A stretch of DNA of 64,000 nucleotides from Bacteroides intestinalis DSM 17393 (GCF_000172175.1 NZ_ABJL02000008.1:2294001-2358000); one strand, 5' to 3'. Counted from the stretch's first letter, positions 40,327-49,074 are shown. Numbers and translations are program-made. The notes: generated from the letters alone by a model not told the origin.

Positions 40327-40340
40327 AGTATTTCCTCCAG

Positions 40341-40958
40341 TTAGTTATTTGAAACATAGTTTTCTTTCTTTGCGGCAATATTCAGCATGTGCCCGGGAAT
40401 AATCATTGCAAAGACAGCAGCCACAGCGAAACAAAGTAAAGAAACATAGGTAGGAGCATCTTCTCCCATTGCTGCAAACACCATATACAAGCCTATCGCC
40501 AACCCGATTGACGAGAAAAGATAAAAAGCCTTGTAGCGAACAATAACACCTGTAATAATACTCCCCAACGACATAATCAATGTTCCTAACGGCAAGATAA
40601 ATTCAAACTGTTTCATACAGGTAGCTCCTATTGCCACAGCCATACAAAGTCCACCCAGTATACGCCATATTTCAGTCAACACCTTATCCGAATAGGCTTT
40701 AGTCCGTTTCTCTGATTTATGTTCTAAATATATTCCCAAAGGAATTCCAATAACAGGTATCCCCCAAAAGCCCCACATCCAATGAGGGTCTTTTGTAAAA
40801 CATAAGCCTGCGTACACAACTAAAGTCGCTATGGTTCCAATATATCCCCACAACAGAAATATATTTCCGCTACCCGCATCTAGATTACGACGTGTATTCT
40901 GTATCATTTGGGAGATGAGTTCTAAACTCTCTTGCTCGGTTATTTTTCTATCTTCCAT
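40341..40958 (-). CDS. Membrane protein, paralogue family copy 2
   Basis: The 205-residue protein begins MEDRKITEQESLELISQMIQ, matching copies 1 and 3 in T-E-x-E-S-L-x-L-I and in the I-I-P-G-H end (AMIIPGHMLNIAAKKE). Four to five hydrophobic segments follow the cytoplasmic N-terminus (FLLWGYIGTIATLVVYAGLC). It lies 20 bp after copy 1 and before the micropeptide. No known family was recognised; function unknown. Confidence 0.8.
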   Translation of the reverse strand: MEDRKITEQESLELISQMIQNTRRNLDAGSGNIFLLWGYIGTIATLVVYAGLCFTKDPHWMWGFWGIPVIGIPLGIYLEHKSEKRTKAYSDKVLTEIWRILGGLCMAVAIGATCMKQFEFILPLGTLIMSLGSIITGVIVRYKAFYLFSSIGLAIGLYMVFAAMGEDAPTYVSLLCFAVAAVFAMIIPGHMLNIAAKKENYVSNN

Positions 40959-40978
40959 AATTTATTGATTTAATGCAA

Positions 40979-41581
40979 TTACTCTTTTGTGTGTCTTCTG
41001 TTCAACCGATGTCCGGGAATAATCAACATAATAACAAAACAAACAGCAAAGGCAGGATACATAAAGTTGAATTCAGGCGGATTAAACAAGATATGCGATA
41101 TCATAACCACGGATATTGCCAATGCACAACCAGCAGCATTTCTCATCCATGAATCATTTATGATACTCCCCGTAATATTAACTCCCAATGAACACAGCAG
41201 CAGAATAATCGGCATCAATAATAACATGGAGTCAAAATAGAGAGCGGCTATTATAGAAATACCAATTCCATATTGCCCGATATTACTCCAGATAGCAAGT
41301 AAAACCTTATCTGTATAAGTCAAAACCGGCTTATCTTCCTTTTTCTTCAACCAGTGCATCACCGGAAAACCAATAACCGGTATAGCCAGCCATAGCCAAT
41401 TCCAAAGCGGATTACCAGTTATCAGAATCAGAACATAAACCACAAGCGCAGTTATCGTACAAAGATACCCCCATAGCAAAAGAATATTCACATTCCCCAA
41501 CCGAAGGTTTTTCTTACTATTCTGTATCATCTGCGTGATAAGATCCAAACTCTCCTTTTCAGTCATTTTCTTGTCTTCCAT
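40979..41581 (-). CDS. Membrane protein, paralogue family copy 1
   Basis: The 200-residue protein starts MEDKKMTEKESLDLITQMIQ, then LLLWGYLCTITALVVYVLIL and later VIMLIIPGHRLNRRHTKE. The shared N-terminal helix (about residues 5-20), LWGY motif and IPGH end define a small family present three times in this cluster. The N-terminal helix could be an interaction motif. It lies 26 bp after the DUF2141 gene. Confidence 0.8.
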   Translation of the reverse strand: MEDKKMTEKESLDLITQMIQNSKKNLRLGNVNILLLWGYLCTITALVVYVLILITGNPLWNWLWLAIPVIGFPVMHWLKKKEDKPVLTYTDKVLLAIWSNIGQYGIGISIIAALYFDSMLLLMPIILLLCSLGVNITGSIINDSWMRNAAGCALAISVVMISHILFNPPEFNFMYPAFAVCFVIMLIIPGHRLNRRHTKE

Positions 41582-41607
41582 AACAGTGTTTCTCTTTATA
41601 TATAAAA

Positions 41608-41991
41608 TTATTTTTTTGCTTTGTCCTGTAAGGCCTTTACATCTTTCAACTCTACATCAATCGTTTTTGCTTCAGCCGTCATGTCCAAATCTACAATCGC
41701 GCAATTCTCTGCTGGTATCCCGTCTTCCCGGTCCAGTTGATAATTACCGTTTTCATCGTGATAGACATACAATTTACATTTTCCTTCGGGCACTTCTTTT
41801 AATACAAGTGTTACCGTATCCCCCGTAGCATCCACCATTGCATATTGCCCTTTATCGGCAGCAATCATCACCTTTCCTTTTGCAGAACGAATGTTCTTCA
41901 CTTTCACTGTCAAGTCACTCTGTGCTGATACCGAGACAGCACATACGCTTACAACAAACAATGCAACCCACTTAAAACCAATCGTTTTCAT
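41608..41991 (-). CDS. DUF2141 secreted protein, first gene of the membrane cluster
   Basis: The 127-residue protein has a signal peptide (to about residue 23, VSVSAQ) and the DUF2141 core: LTVKVKNIRSAKGKVMIAAD, EVPEGKCKLYVYHDENGNYQ and LDREDGIPAENCAIVDLD (a calcium-like D-x-N-x-N element). DUF2141 proteins are small periplasmic beta proteins of unknown function. A second DUF2141 protein lies at 48576. The promoter with candidate operator is just upstream (42050-42092). Confidence 0.85.
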   Translation of the reverse strand: MKTIGFKWVALFVVSVCAVSVSAQSDLTVKVKNIRSAKGKVMIAADKGQYAMVDATGDTVTLVLKEVPEGKCKLYVYHDENGNYQLDREDGIPAENCAIVDLDMTAEAKTIDVELKDVKALQDKAKK

Positions 41992-42049
41992 AACTGTACA
42001 TCTATTAAAATTCTACAATAATCATACATTTCGGGTTCGAACTCCGATG

Positions 42050-42092
42050 CAAAGATAGATGGTTTATTTTATAAACCAAATTATTTTATAAA
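42050..42092 (-). promoter_or_regulatory. Promoter and candidate operator of the membrane cluster
   Basis: The minus-strand -7 box TATCTTTG lies at 42050-42057. Next to it is a palindrome GGTTTAT ttt ATAAACC (42061-42077), and TTATTTTATAAA occurs exactly twice, at 42064-42075 and 42081-42092, 17 bp apart. This position, overlapping the promoter, suits repressor sites for the wHTH regulator that ends the operon. Confidence 0.6.
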
Positions 42093-42232
42093 TTAATTTA
42101 TGAAAAATAAAAAGAAAGTTTTCGAGAAGGTACGAATACTCCGGAATTAATTCACAAGTGCACAGGAATGAAGCTCAGGATGACAGATACTCAGTAAACC
42201 ATCACCTAATAGAGACGAATAATTCCACCATT

Positions 42233-42320
42233 GCAAAAAGCTACCCCTTACGCTGCAAGAAACTAATACCTACCTTACAAGAAACTAATCCCGGCATTGC
42301 GATGAACTAATATTTTCTTG
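42233..42320. repeat. 22-bp tandem array
   Basis: Units begin at 42233, 42255, 42277 and 42299, exactly 22 bp apart; units 2 and 3 share CAAGAAACTAAT and unit 4 keeps GAACTAAT. On the other side GTTGTA recurs at 42367, 42389 and 42411, again 22 bp apart. It lies in the 641-bp gap between the membrane cluster and the ZapB-like gene. Confidence 0.85.
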
Positions 42321-42477
42321 CATATTATTATTCATACAATATATATTATAGTTTCTTACAACAAATGTTGTAATAAAGAAATATAATTGTTGTATGAAAC
42401 TTTTATAGCTGTTGTATGAATAGTAATATGCAAGAAAATATTAGTTCATCGCAATGCCGGGATTAGTTTCTTGTAAA
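42276..42477. repeat. Long near-perfect inverted repeat
   Basis: About 50 bp from 42276 (TACAAGAAACTAATCCCGGC onward, to about 42326) is inverted without visible mismatch at 42426-42477 (ending AGTTTCTTGTA). The centre contains another dyad (TTCATACAA ... TTGTATGAA) and an inner hairpin. In RNA this would be a roughly 200-nt structured stem. The left arm includes 22-bp array units 3 and 4, so the array and inverted repeat are one element. Confidence 0.85.
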
Positions 42478-42604
42478 AATAGGAATAGTTTTAGGCATCC
42501 GCCAAACAAACCCTTTTCAGTCCGCATAAGTGCCGTTTTCATGTTATTTCGATGCTCAGGCAACATTTTTCCCTGAAAAGTTTTTGTAATCTCCAAGTTA
42601 ATTG

Positions 42605-42612
42605 TATTTTTG
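42605..42612 (+). promoter_or_regulatory. Bacteroides -7 box TATTTTTG
   Basis: An exact match 21 bp before the ZapB-like gene start at 42633; it lies inside an upstream in-frame extension and so argues for the shorter start. Confidence 0.55.
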
Positions 42613-42632
42613 TGTACAATTTTGGTATAGTA

Positions 42633-42926
42633 ATGACTGACGAAGAAAAGAAGCGATTAAGTACCTTTGAAGCGAGACTGCGCCATTTGATCTTTTTGTA
42701 TGATGAATTGAGGCGCGAAAATGCTGAATTAAAGCAACTTCTAAAAACTAAACAAGAAGAATGCGAGCAGGTACATGCTGAATATGAAGCTTTGGAAGAT
42801 GACTATACGAACCTAAAAACAGCAATGACAATCAGCCTTAACGGCAGCGACGTAAAAGAGACGAAACTGCGATTGTCCAAATTAGTGCGTGAAGTCGATA
42901 AATGCATCGCTTTGTTGAATGAATAA
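42633..42926 (+). CDS. Coiled-coil protein upstream of ZapA (ZapB-like)
   Basis: The 97-residue protein (MTDEEKKRLSTFEARLRHLI) is a continuous coiled coil (DELRRENAELKQLLKTKQEE) with a short C-terminal helix. In Bacteroidetes a small coiled-coil gene regularly precedes zapA and is thought to act in divisome assembly like ZapB. It precedes zapA by 8 bp. The start is chosen after the -7 box. Confidence 0.8.
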   Translation: MTDEEKKRLSTFEARLRHLIFLYDELRRENAELKQLLKTKQEECEQVHAEYEALEDDYTNLKTAMTISLNGSDVKETKLRLSKLVREVDKCIALLNE

Positions 42927-42934
42927 CAAGATGT

Positions 42935-43225
42935 ATGAACGATAAGATAAAGATAAACCTACAGATGGCAGGCTCCACCTATCCCCTCACCATATTGCGT
43001 GAAGAGGAAGAAATGGTGAGAGAAGCAGCCAAACAGGTGGATATACGGCTCAATGCGTATCGAGAACATTACCAGAATGTGACTCCTGAGAAGATTATAG
43101 CCATGGTGGCCTATCAATTTGCCTTGGAGAACCTGAAAATGAAAAAACGAAACGACACTCGTCCGTATGCCGACAAGATAGAAGAACTGACAGAGGTGTT
43201 GGAAACATACTTCAAAGGACTGTAA
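42935..43225 (+). CDS. zapA: Cell division protein ZapA
   Basis: The 96-residue protein has the ZapA pattern: KIKINLQMAGSTYPLTILRE (beta strand with G-x-x-Y-P-L), EEEMVREAAKQVDIRLNAYR and IIAMVAYQFALENLKMKKRN, then a C-terminal helix. ZapA binds FtsZ and bundles protofilaments. It follows the ZapB-like gene and is followed by a structured terminator and RNase Y, a conserved neighbourhood. Confidence 0.9.
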   Translation: MNDKIKINLQMAGSTYPLTILREEEEMVREAAKQVDIRLNAYREHYQNVTPEKIIAMVAYQFALENLKMKKRNDTRPYADKIEELTEVLETYFKGL

Positions 43226-43280
43226 ACGTCCGGAAGCTTTTCCTCAAAATACCAAAGCCAGCAAAAGAATTAGAAAATCC

Positions 43281-43342
43281 ACGCACTGTGTGAAAGTGTC
43301 CCTTCTGAAAACAAGGGTGGCTTTCTTGCAGTGCGTTTTTTA
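43281..43342 (+). ncRNA. Structured RNA hairpin / terminator after zapA
   Basis: Three stacked helices are visible: CGCACTG with CAGTGCG (outer), GAAAG with CTTTC (middle) and CCCTT with AAGGG (inner), separated by small symmetric internal loops and closed by an 8-nt loop, then six T. It ends the zapA transcript and could be the end of a small RNA covering 43226-43340. The symmetric loops are more than a plain terminator needs. A 6S-like RNA is possible but not shown. Confidence 0.55.
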
Positions 43343-43366
43343 TTTATATACTTAAAACAAATTGAA

Positions 43367-44902
43367 ATGACAGTAACAATACTAGTATCCATTGCCTGTT
43401 TCATTATCGGTGGATTTCTGTCGTACATGTTCTTCAAGCATGGTTTGAAGTCCAAATATGACAACATTCTGAAAGAAGCCGAGGCTGAAGCGGAAGTGAT
43501 TAAAAAGAATAAGTTGCTTGAAGTAAAGGAGAAGTTCCTGAACAAAAAAGCAGACTTGGAGAAAGAAGTGGCGATCCGCAACCAGAAAATTCAGCAAGCG
43601 GAGAACAAGTTGAAACAACGTGAGTTGGTGCTGAACCAACGCCAGGAAGAGATACAGCGTAAGAAGTCGGAAGCCGAAGCGGTGAAAGAAAACCTGGAAG
43701 CCCAGTTGGTTATTATCGACAAGAAGAAAGACGAACTGGATAAACTGCAACAGCAGGAAATTGAGAAACTGGAAACCATTTCCGGACTCTCGGCCGAAGA
43801 AGCTAAAGAACGCATGATCGAATCTTTGAAAGAAGAGGCCAAAACACAGGCACAGTCTTTCATCAACGACATCATGGACGATGCCAAACTGACGGCAAGT
43901 AAGGAAGCAAAACGTATTGTGATACAATCTATCCAGCGTGTAGCTACGGAAACTGCCATCGAAAACTCAGTGACCGTGTTCCACATTGAATCGGATGAAA
44001 TCAAGGGACGTATTATCGGTCGCGAAGGCCGTAATATCCGTGCGCTTGAAGCAGCAACGGGTGTGGAAATCGTAGTAGACGATACACCGGAAGCTATCGT
44101 ATTATCGGCTTTCGACCCTGTACGTCGTGAAATTGCCCGCCTGGCACTGCATCAGTTGGTGACTGACGGACGTATCCACCCGGCACGTATCGAAGAAGTT
44201 GTATCTAAGGTACGCAAGCAAGTGGAAGAAGAAATCATCGAAACCGGTAAACGTACTACGATTGACCTCGGTATCCATGGTTTGCATCCTGAACTGATCC
44301 GTATTATCGGTAAGATGAAATATCGTTCTTCTTATGGTCAGAACCTGTTGCAGCATGCCCGCGAAACAGCCAACCTCTGCGCTGTGATGGCATCGGAACT
44401 GGGTCTGAACCCCAAGAAAGCAAAACGTGCCGGATTGCTGCATGATATCGGTAAAGTGCCCGATGAAGAACCGGAATTGCCGCATGCACTCTATGGTATG
44501 AAGCTGGCTGAGAAATTCAAAGAAAAACCGGATATCTGCAACGCTATCGGTGCCCACCACGATGAAGTGGAGATGACGAGCCTTCTGGCACCCATCGTAC
44601 AGGTATGTGATGCTATCTCAGGTGCCCGTCCGGGAGCACGCCGCGAAATTGTTGAAGCTTACATCAAGCGACTGAACGATCTGGAACAGTTGGCAATGGC
44701 CTATCCGGGTGTGACGAAGACGTATGCTATCCAGGCAGGTCGTGAGTTGCGCGTAATCGTTGGTGCCGATAAGATTGACGACAAGCAGACTGAAAACCTT
44801 TCCGGTGAAATCGCGAAGAAGATACAAGATGAGATGACGTATCCGGGACAAGTGAAGATCACGGTAATCCGTGAGACACGCGCAGTAAGTTATGCGAAAT
44901 AA
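43367..44902 (+). CDS. rny: Ribonuclease Y
   Basis: The 511-residue protein has an N-terminal membrane helix (VTILVSIACFIIGGFLSYMF), a long coiled coil (about 30-190), a KH domain (RIIGREGRNIRALEAATGVE) and an HD domain (GLLHDIGKVPDEEPELPHAL, metal H-D pair) ending in the family C-terminus. It is a membrane-bound endoribonuclease that starts mRNA decay. The start at 43367 is preferred over a frame extension to 43331, which would overlap the upstream terminator. Confidence 0.95.
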   Translation: MTVTILVSIACFIIGGFLSYMFFKHGLKSKYDNILKEAEAEAEVIKKNKLLEVKEKFLNKKADLEKEVAIRNQKIQQAENKLKQRELVLNQRQEEIQRKKSEAEAVKENLEAQLVIIDKKKDELDKLQQQEIEKLETISGLSAEEAKERMIESLKEEAKTQAQSFINDIMDDAKLTASKEAKRIVIQSIQRVATETAIENSVTVFHIESDEIKGRIIGREGRNIRALEAATGVEIVVDDTPEAIVLSAFDPVRREIARLALHQLVTDGRIHPARIEEVVSKVRKQVEEEIIETGKRTTIDLGIHGLHPELIRIIGKMKYRSSYGQNLLQHARETANLCAVMASELGLNPKKAKRAGLLHDIGKVPDEEPELPHALYGMKLAEKFKEKPDICNAIGAHHDEVEMTSLLAPIVQVCDAISGARPGARREIVEAYIKRLNDLEQLAMAYPGVTKTYAIQAGRELRVIVGADKIDDKQTENLSGEIAKKIQDEMTYPGQVKITVIRETRAVSYAK

Positions 44903-44926
44903 ATTGTAAAGATTGAAATTAGTGAT

Positions 44927-44963
44927 AAAGAGGTGGGGAAACAAAAAATCCCTGCCTCTTTTT
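44927..44963 (+). terminator. Terminator after rny
   Basis: AAAGAGGTGGGG pairs (with two G-U) with CCCTGCCTCTT at 44950-44960 and runs into T residues. Confidence 0.8.
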
Positions 44964-44993
44964 GTTTTCTTTGCTATTCACGAAACTGTTTCT

Positions 44994-45001
44994 TATTTTT
45001 G
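44994..45001 (+). promoter_or_regulatory. Bacteroides -7 box TATTTTTG
   Basis: An exact match 33 bp before the CutC gene start. Confidence 0.55.
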
Positions 45002-45034
45002 CATCCACAAACCAAATAATCCTGATTGTCAATT

Positions 45035-45808
45035 ATGGAGCCATATCAATTTGAAGTTTGTGCCAACTCCGTAGAGAGTTGCCTTGCCGCACAGGCAGGG
45101 GGAGCAAACCGGGTGGAGCTATGTGCCGGAATACCGGAAGGAGGTACTACCCCATCTTACGGAGATATCGTCATTGCCCGGGAAGCCTTAACAAAGACTC
45201 TTTTGCACGTCATCATCCGTCCCCGTGGCGGAGATTTTCTGTACTCCCCCATCGAGCAACGCATTATGCTGAAGGATATCGACAACGCCCGTCAATTGGG
45301 AGCAGACGGAGTTGTATTCGGTTGTCTTACCGCTAAAGGAGATGTAGACCTGTCCTTAATGAGGCAGCTGATCGAAGTATCACAAGGCATGTCCGTTACG
45401 TTCCATCGTGCTTTCGACGTATGCCGCAATCCGCAGGAAGCGCTGGAGCAAATCATAGAGTTAGGTTGTAACCGTATTCTTACTTCCGGTGCACAGGCCA
45501 CGGCCGAACAGGGCATCCCTTTATTAAAGAAATTGCAGCAGCAGGCAGACGGGCGTATTATCCTACTGGCAGGTTGCGGAGTAAATGAAAATAATATCGC
45601 TCACATCGCCACGGAAACCGGTATCCGGGAGTTCCACTTCTCAGCAAGAGAGACTATCGAAAGCAAGATGCTGCATAGGAACGGAACTGTTTCGATGGGG
45701 GGTACTGTGAACATAGAAGAATATCAACGCCCTATCACTACTGTAGAACGTGTGAAAGAAACGATAAAGGCATTGACCGGTCTGAAACAGGAAGAGGCTT
45801 ATAAATAA
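45035..45808 (+). CDS. cutC: CutC-family protein
   Basis: The 257-residue protein starts MEPYQFEVCANSVESCLAAQ then AGGANRVELCAGIPEGGTTP, a (beta/alpha)8-like CutC family opening, followed by VIIRPRGGDFLYSPIEQRIM and VTFHRAFDVCRNPQEALEQI. CutC was named for copper tolerance, but its true role is debated. The ATG at 45035 is preferred over a TTG nine bases upstream. It is monocistronic with its own promoter. Confidence 0.9.
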   Translation: MEPYQFEVCANSVESCLAAQAGGANRVELCAGIPEGGTTPSYGDIVIAREALTKTLLHVIIRPRGGDFLYSPIEQRIMLKDIDNARQLGADGVVFGCLTAKGDVDLSLMRQLIEVSQGMSVTFHRAFDVCRNPQEALEQIIELGCNRILTSGAQATAEQGIPLLKKLQQQADGRIILLAGCGVNENNIAHIATETGIREFHFSARETIESKMLHRNGTVSMGGTVNIEEYQRPITTVERVKETIKALTGLKQEEAYK

Positions 45809-45858
45809 GCCTCTCCCACTCTACTGTTTCTTTTCTTATAGTCCTTTCTTCATTCTCA

Positions 45859-48522
45859 TCATAGTCCTTTCACCGTTTTCATCAACTGCTCACCTAAGCC
45901 AATGGTATAACCTTGTGAAACAAACACCACACGGTTGAAGGTATCGGCAATGATAAATATGGGCAATGTATCTTTGTGTTTCAGCTTCATATTCTTCACA
46001 ATCTGCTGGACAATGTCTTCTGTGTCGATTCCATAAATCACAGTATCGGGTAAACCGGGAAAGTCAGCAGCACGATATTTGCCGACTTGTTCCTGATTCG
46101 GGAAGAGTAATACAAGCTTTCTGCCCCATTTCTCCAAGTCGGTTTTCAAAGCAGAGATATCCCGTAAGGCATGGTTTGTAGGCTCCTGGTTCACTCCAAG
46201 AATACCGACAACGAAATATCCACGGCCACAGGCTTGAAGCAGGCTTTGCTTATTACCACCTTCCAATGTTGTGAACAAGCTCTCCGAATTGAAGTTTCCG
46301 ATAACCTGTACTTCATCTTTGTTTTCACGCATCACCAGTTTCGTTTCTGTACGTCCGCCTGCTTTCACATTCAATGATGTCATTTGCGCCAATACACCAC
46401 CACTTGCCAGGCGGGTACCGGTTACCAGAATATAATCTCCGGCATCCAGAGACGTTCCCTCCTTCAGCAAACTGCTCCATGTAACGCCGCCACCCATGTC
46501 TGTGTCACCCTCATCATAAGACAGTAACTGCAAATTACCCTGCGGAGTTACTTTGGAAATAGTGAAATGAGAATAATATTTCGGATTATCCAATGACTGA
46601 ATCGGTGTATATTTAGCTGCAAGCCTGCCCCTCTGCGCAGATGCCTGTCCGGCTGCTTCGAAGTTCACATCTATGGCTCCATCGTCAGTTATCAGTTGTA
46701 CTTTACCCGTCACCTCATCAATGCGTGCAGGCACTCCCATGCTGCGTGCCATGGACACGAAGAAGATATCACGACTGTGGGCATCGGCCAAACGTGCTTT
46801 CCACACACCTTCGGGAGATACAGGAGGTGCCCCCAGATTACATTCCTTGTTCACCTGGATGTTCTTTGCCACCCATGCAACCATCTTCATAGGCTCTGCC
46901 ACATAAGCCTCAACATCTTCTTTCGAGATCACCTTGCCAAAGAAAGTCTTATACGGAGTCAACATTTCATTGCTTACGCGCGGGTTGCGTACATATTTAC
47001 GGAAATATCCGGTATTCGACGTGCGTACACGAGACTGCATGTGATCTATCAACACATCCAACCGGACATCACGAAGGTCTTTTGCCGAAATCTGCTGCAA
47101 AAGGTCTATTCCTCCTTTCCTGGAGTTCTCAGAACGCAGACGAGTCATGAACTCATAAATTACTCTGTAGTTCCCACGGGCGGCAATAAGAATCTTAGCT
47201 ACTGCATCCCGATCTAATTTATAATCTCTCGCAAAGTTGCGTGCCGCCTCTTCCGAAATGAATTTACCGACATAGGCATTACGGATAGAATCTTCTATCG
47301 CCAGTCTACGGTCATTTTCCGCCCGCTGTTCCGGCGTCACGTCGGGTAAGTTGGCACTTTCTGCGGGAGGCACGATGTCAATATCTACTGTGAAGCTGTC
47401 ACCCGCTTTCTTATCAAGGGTTACAGTCAGTTCCGGTTGCTTGCCAAAAGAAAGTTTGGCAAAACCGAAACGACCATCTTTGGAGGCCCAGACAAGCATA
47501 TCCCCTTTTCCGGCAGTCAGTCCGCACACACCACCATCGTCGGTATGTTTCGTTGCTACGGTATAGAATTCCGCATAATTGTAGAGTTTGAACTCCACAC
47601 AGGCGTCAGGAACCGGATTTCCCGCTTCATCTTTCACCATAACCTTGGCTTGCGCTGTAGGCGCATAATTATCAATCACATTGATTTCCGTATACGTGGG
47701 GTTAACGGACATTACTTCTTCTTTTCCTTCATAACGTCCGAAAACCTTTGTATGCATCAACATTCCGCGACTGGCAGGGGCATTGAACCAACCAAGATCC
47801 AGTACCGGTTCCGGTTCGCAGGCACCCAAGAAATGCCATTTACCATCTGCCCAGGCTTCCACCCATGCATGGTTATCGTCCGTATGTGCCCATCGTGGTG
47901 TATAAACCTGCCGTGCCGGAATACCTACCGAGCGAAGTGCCGCCACCAGCAAGGTAGATTCTTCGCCACAACGCCCGTAAGCAGTACTCACTGTTGCCAG
48001 CGGTGAACTGGTACGGGCATCGGAAGGCATATAGACGGCTTTCTCATGACACCAATGATTCACTTCCAGGATGGCATCGTATAAAGAAAGGGACTTCACA
48101 CGATTTTTCAACTCCTTATAGAACACTACCCGCGCACTATCCAGTTGTTCGTTGTTCACCCGCACCGGAAGTACAAAGTGTCGGAACAAATCTTCGGGAA
48201 TGGTCTTTCCCCAAGGCATTTCCTCTGTGGCACGCTGGGATGCGCGGATATTCATTAAGTGAAATTCACCGGGATAATCAGTAATATCCGCCAGTGGCAT
48301 ATAGGCATAAAGGAATTCCAAGGCTTCCTGCTCATAAGTGCTCAGCGAAGCATCATCCAGTATCGTAAATAGTTCTCCCTGCGGCATCAGAGCCTTCTTT
48401 TGCTGAAAGTCCTGCTCTACGCGCGAACGATACGAGGCATCGGTCATGAAATGGGATTCTCCACAGGCAGCAAGCAGACAAAGTAGCCAGCATATTCCGA
48501 AAAGTTGTGTAGCTCGTCTCAT
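45859..48522 (-). CDS. Lipoprotein with two transglutaminase-like domains
   Basis: The 887-residue protein has a lipobox (CLLAACG, Cys20). The first transglutaminase core has the triad Cys (TAYGRCGEESTLLVAALRSV), His (TDDNHAWVEAWADG) and an Asp/Glu downstream (about residues 195-260). A second, apparently degenerate core appears at about 545-640 (WVAKNIQVNKECNLGAPPVS, SRDIFFVSMARSMGVPARID), lacking a clear Cys. Beta domains lie between and after. It is surface-exposed or periplasmic; its substrate is unknown. It follows a DUF2141 gene. Confidence 0.85.
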   Translation of the reverse strand: MRRATQLFGICWLLCLLAACGESHFMTDASYRSRVEQDFQQKKALMPQGELFTILDDASLSTYEQEALEFLYAYMPLADITDYPGEFHLMNIRASQRATEEMPWGKTIPEDLFRHFVLPVRVNNEQLDSARVVFYKELKNRVKSLSLYDAILEVNHWCHEKAVYMPSDARTSSPLATVSTAYGRCGEESTLLVAALRSVGIPARQVYTPRWAHTDDNHAWVEAWADGKWHFLGACEPEPVLDLGWFNAPASRGMLMHTKVFGRYEGKEEVMSVNPTYTEINVIDNYAPTAQAKVMVKDEAGNPVPDACVEFKLYNYAEFYTVATKHTDDGGVCGLTAGKGDMLVWASKDGRFGFAKLSFGKQPELTVTLDKKAGDSFTVDIDIVPPAESANLPDVTPEQRAENDRRLAIEDSIRNAYVGKFISEEAARNFARDYKLDRDAVAKILIAARGNYRVIYEFMTRLRSENSRKGGIDLLQQISAKDLRDVRLDVLIDHMQSRVRTSNTGYFRKYVRNPRVSNEMLTPYKTFFGKVISKEDVEAYVAEPMKMVAWVAKNIQVNKECNLGAPPVSPEGVWKARLADAHSRDIFFVSMARSMGVPARIDEVTGKVQLITDDGAIDVNFEAAGQASAQRGRLAAKYTPIQSLDNPKYYSHFTISKVTPQGNLQLLSYDEGDTDMGGGVTWSSLLKEGTSLDAGDYILVTGTRLASGGVLAQMTSLNVKAGGRTETKLVMRENKDEVQVIGNFNSESLFTTLEGGNKQSLLQACGRGYFVVGILGVNQEPTNHALRDISALKTDLEKWGRKLVLLFPNQEQVGKYRAADFPGLPDTVIYGIDTEDIVQQIVKNMKLKHKDTLPIFIIADTFNRVVFVSQGYTIGLGEQLMKTVKGL

Positions 48523-48575
48523 AATACTTACATTAATTAAGGTGTGAGCTACAAAGTTAAAGAATTATCTGAAGT

Positions 48576-48989
48576 TTATTTCAGATGTACTACTAAAGTT
48601 GTATCCTCAGAGAAAGTAATACTGCATTTTTCGTAGGAAGGGGGGCCCATAACACCTTCAGCATCATTGCTGAAACCAAACTTCTCCACAGGAATACCGA
48701 AAGCACCGGTATCCAATTTACCATTTCCATTCTCATCCTGATACATGGAGAAGGCATAAGTTCCTGCCGGGAGTCCTTTACAGGGGATAGACACAACTTT
48801 ATCCTTCACCTCTACTGCAAAACCAGTAAGCGGCTTCTTCATGAATGTCTCCTGAGAGTTGTAGATGGCGACATAGAGTTTACCAGTCACATTTTCAATA
48901 CCACGTACTTCCAGAGTAAGATTTTGTGCAGACAGACTTTGAGTTGCAAAAGTCAAAACACATACGAAACTAATAATCATTGCTTTCAT
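48576..48989 (-). CDS. DUF2141 secreted protein
   Basis: The 137-residue protein (MKAMIISFVCVLTFATQSLS signal) has the DUF2141 core: LEVRGIENVTGKLYVAIYNS and AFSMYQDENGNGKLDTGAFG (D-x-N-x-N), then PVEKFGFSNDAEGVMGPPSY. A longer start at 49034 would overlap an upstream unrelated region and is rejected. It is a paralogue of the protein at 41608 and lies between the TonB receptor and the transglutaminase lipoprotein, likely one operon. Confidence 0.85.
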   Translation of the reverse strand: MKAMIISFVCVLTFATQSLSAQNLTLEVRGIENVTGKLYVAIYNSQETFMKKPLTGFAVEVKDKVVSIPCKGLPAGTYAFSMYQDENGNGKLDTGAFGIPVEKFGFSNDAEGVMGPPSYEKCSITFSEDTTLVVHLK

Positions 48990-49074
48990 TTGAATTGTTT
49001 TTAAAGAGTTTATAAATAGATACGCGGACAACACGGATTAGGCGGACGAACGCGGACCTTTCTTTTTAATTAAA

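Noticed and set aside
45026..45034. TTG start for the CutC gene
   Set aside because: The ATG at 45035 is nearer the family start and fits the promoter.
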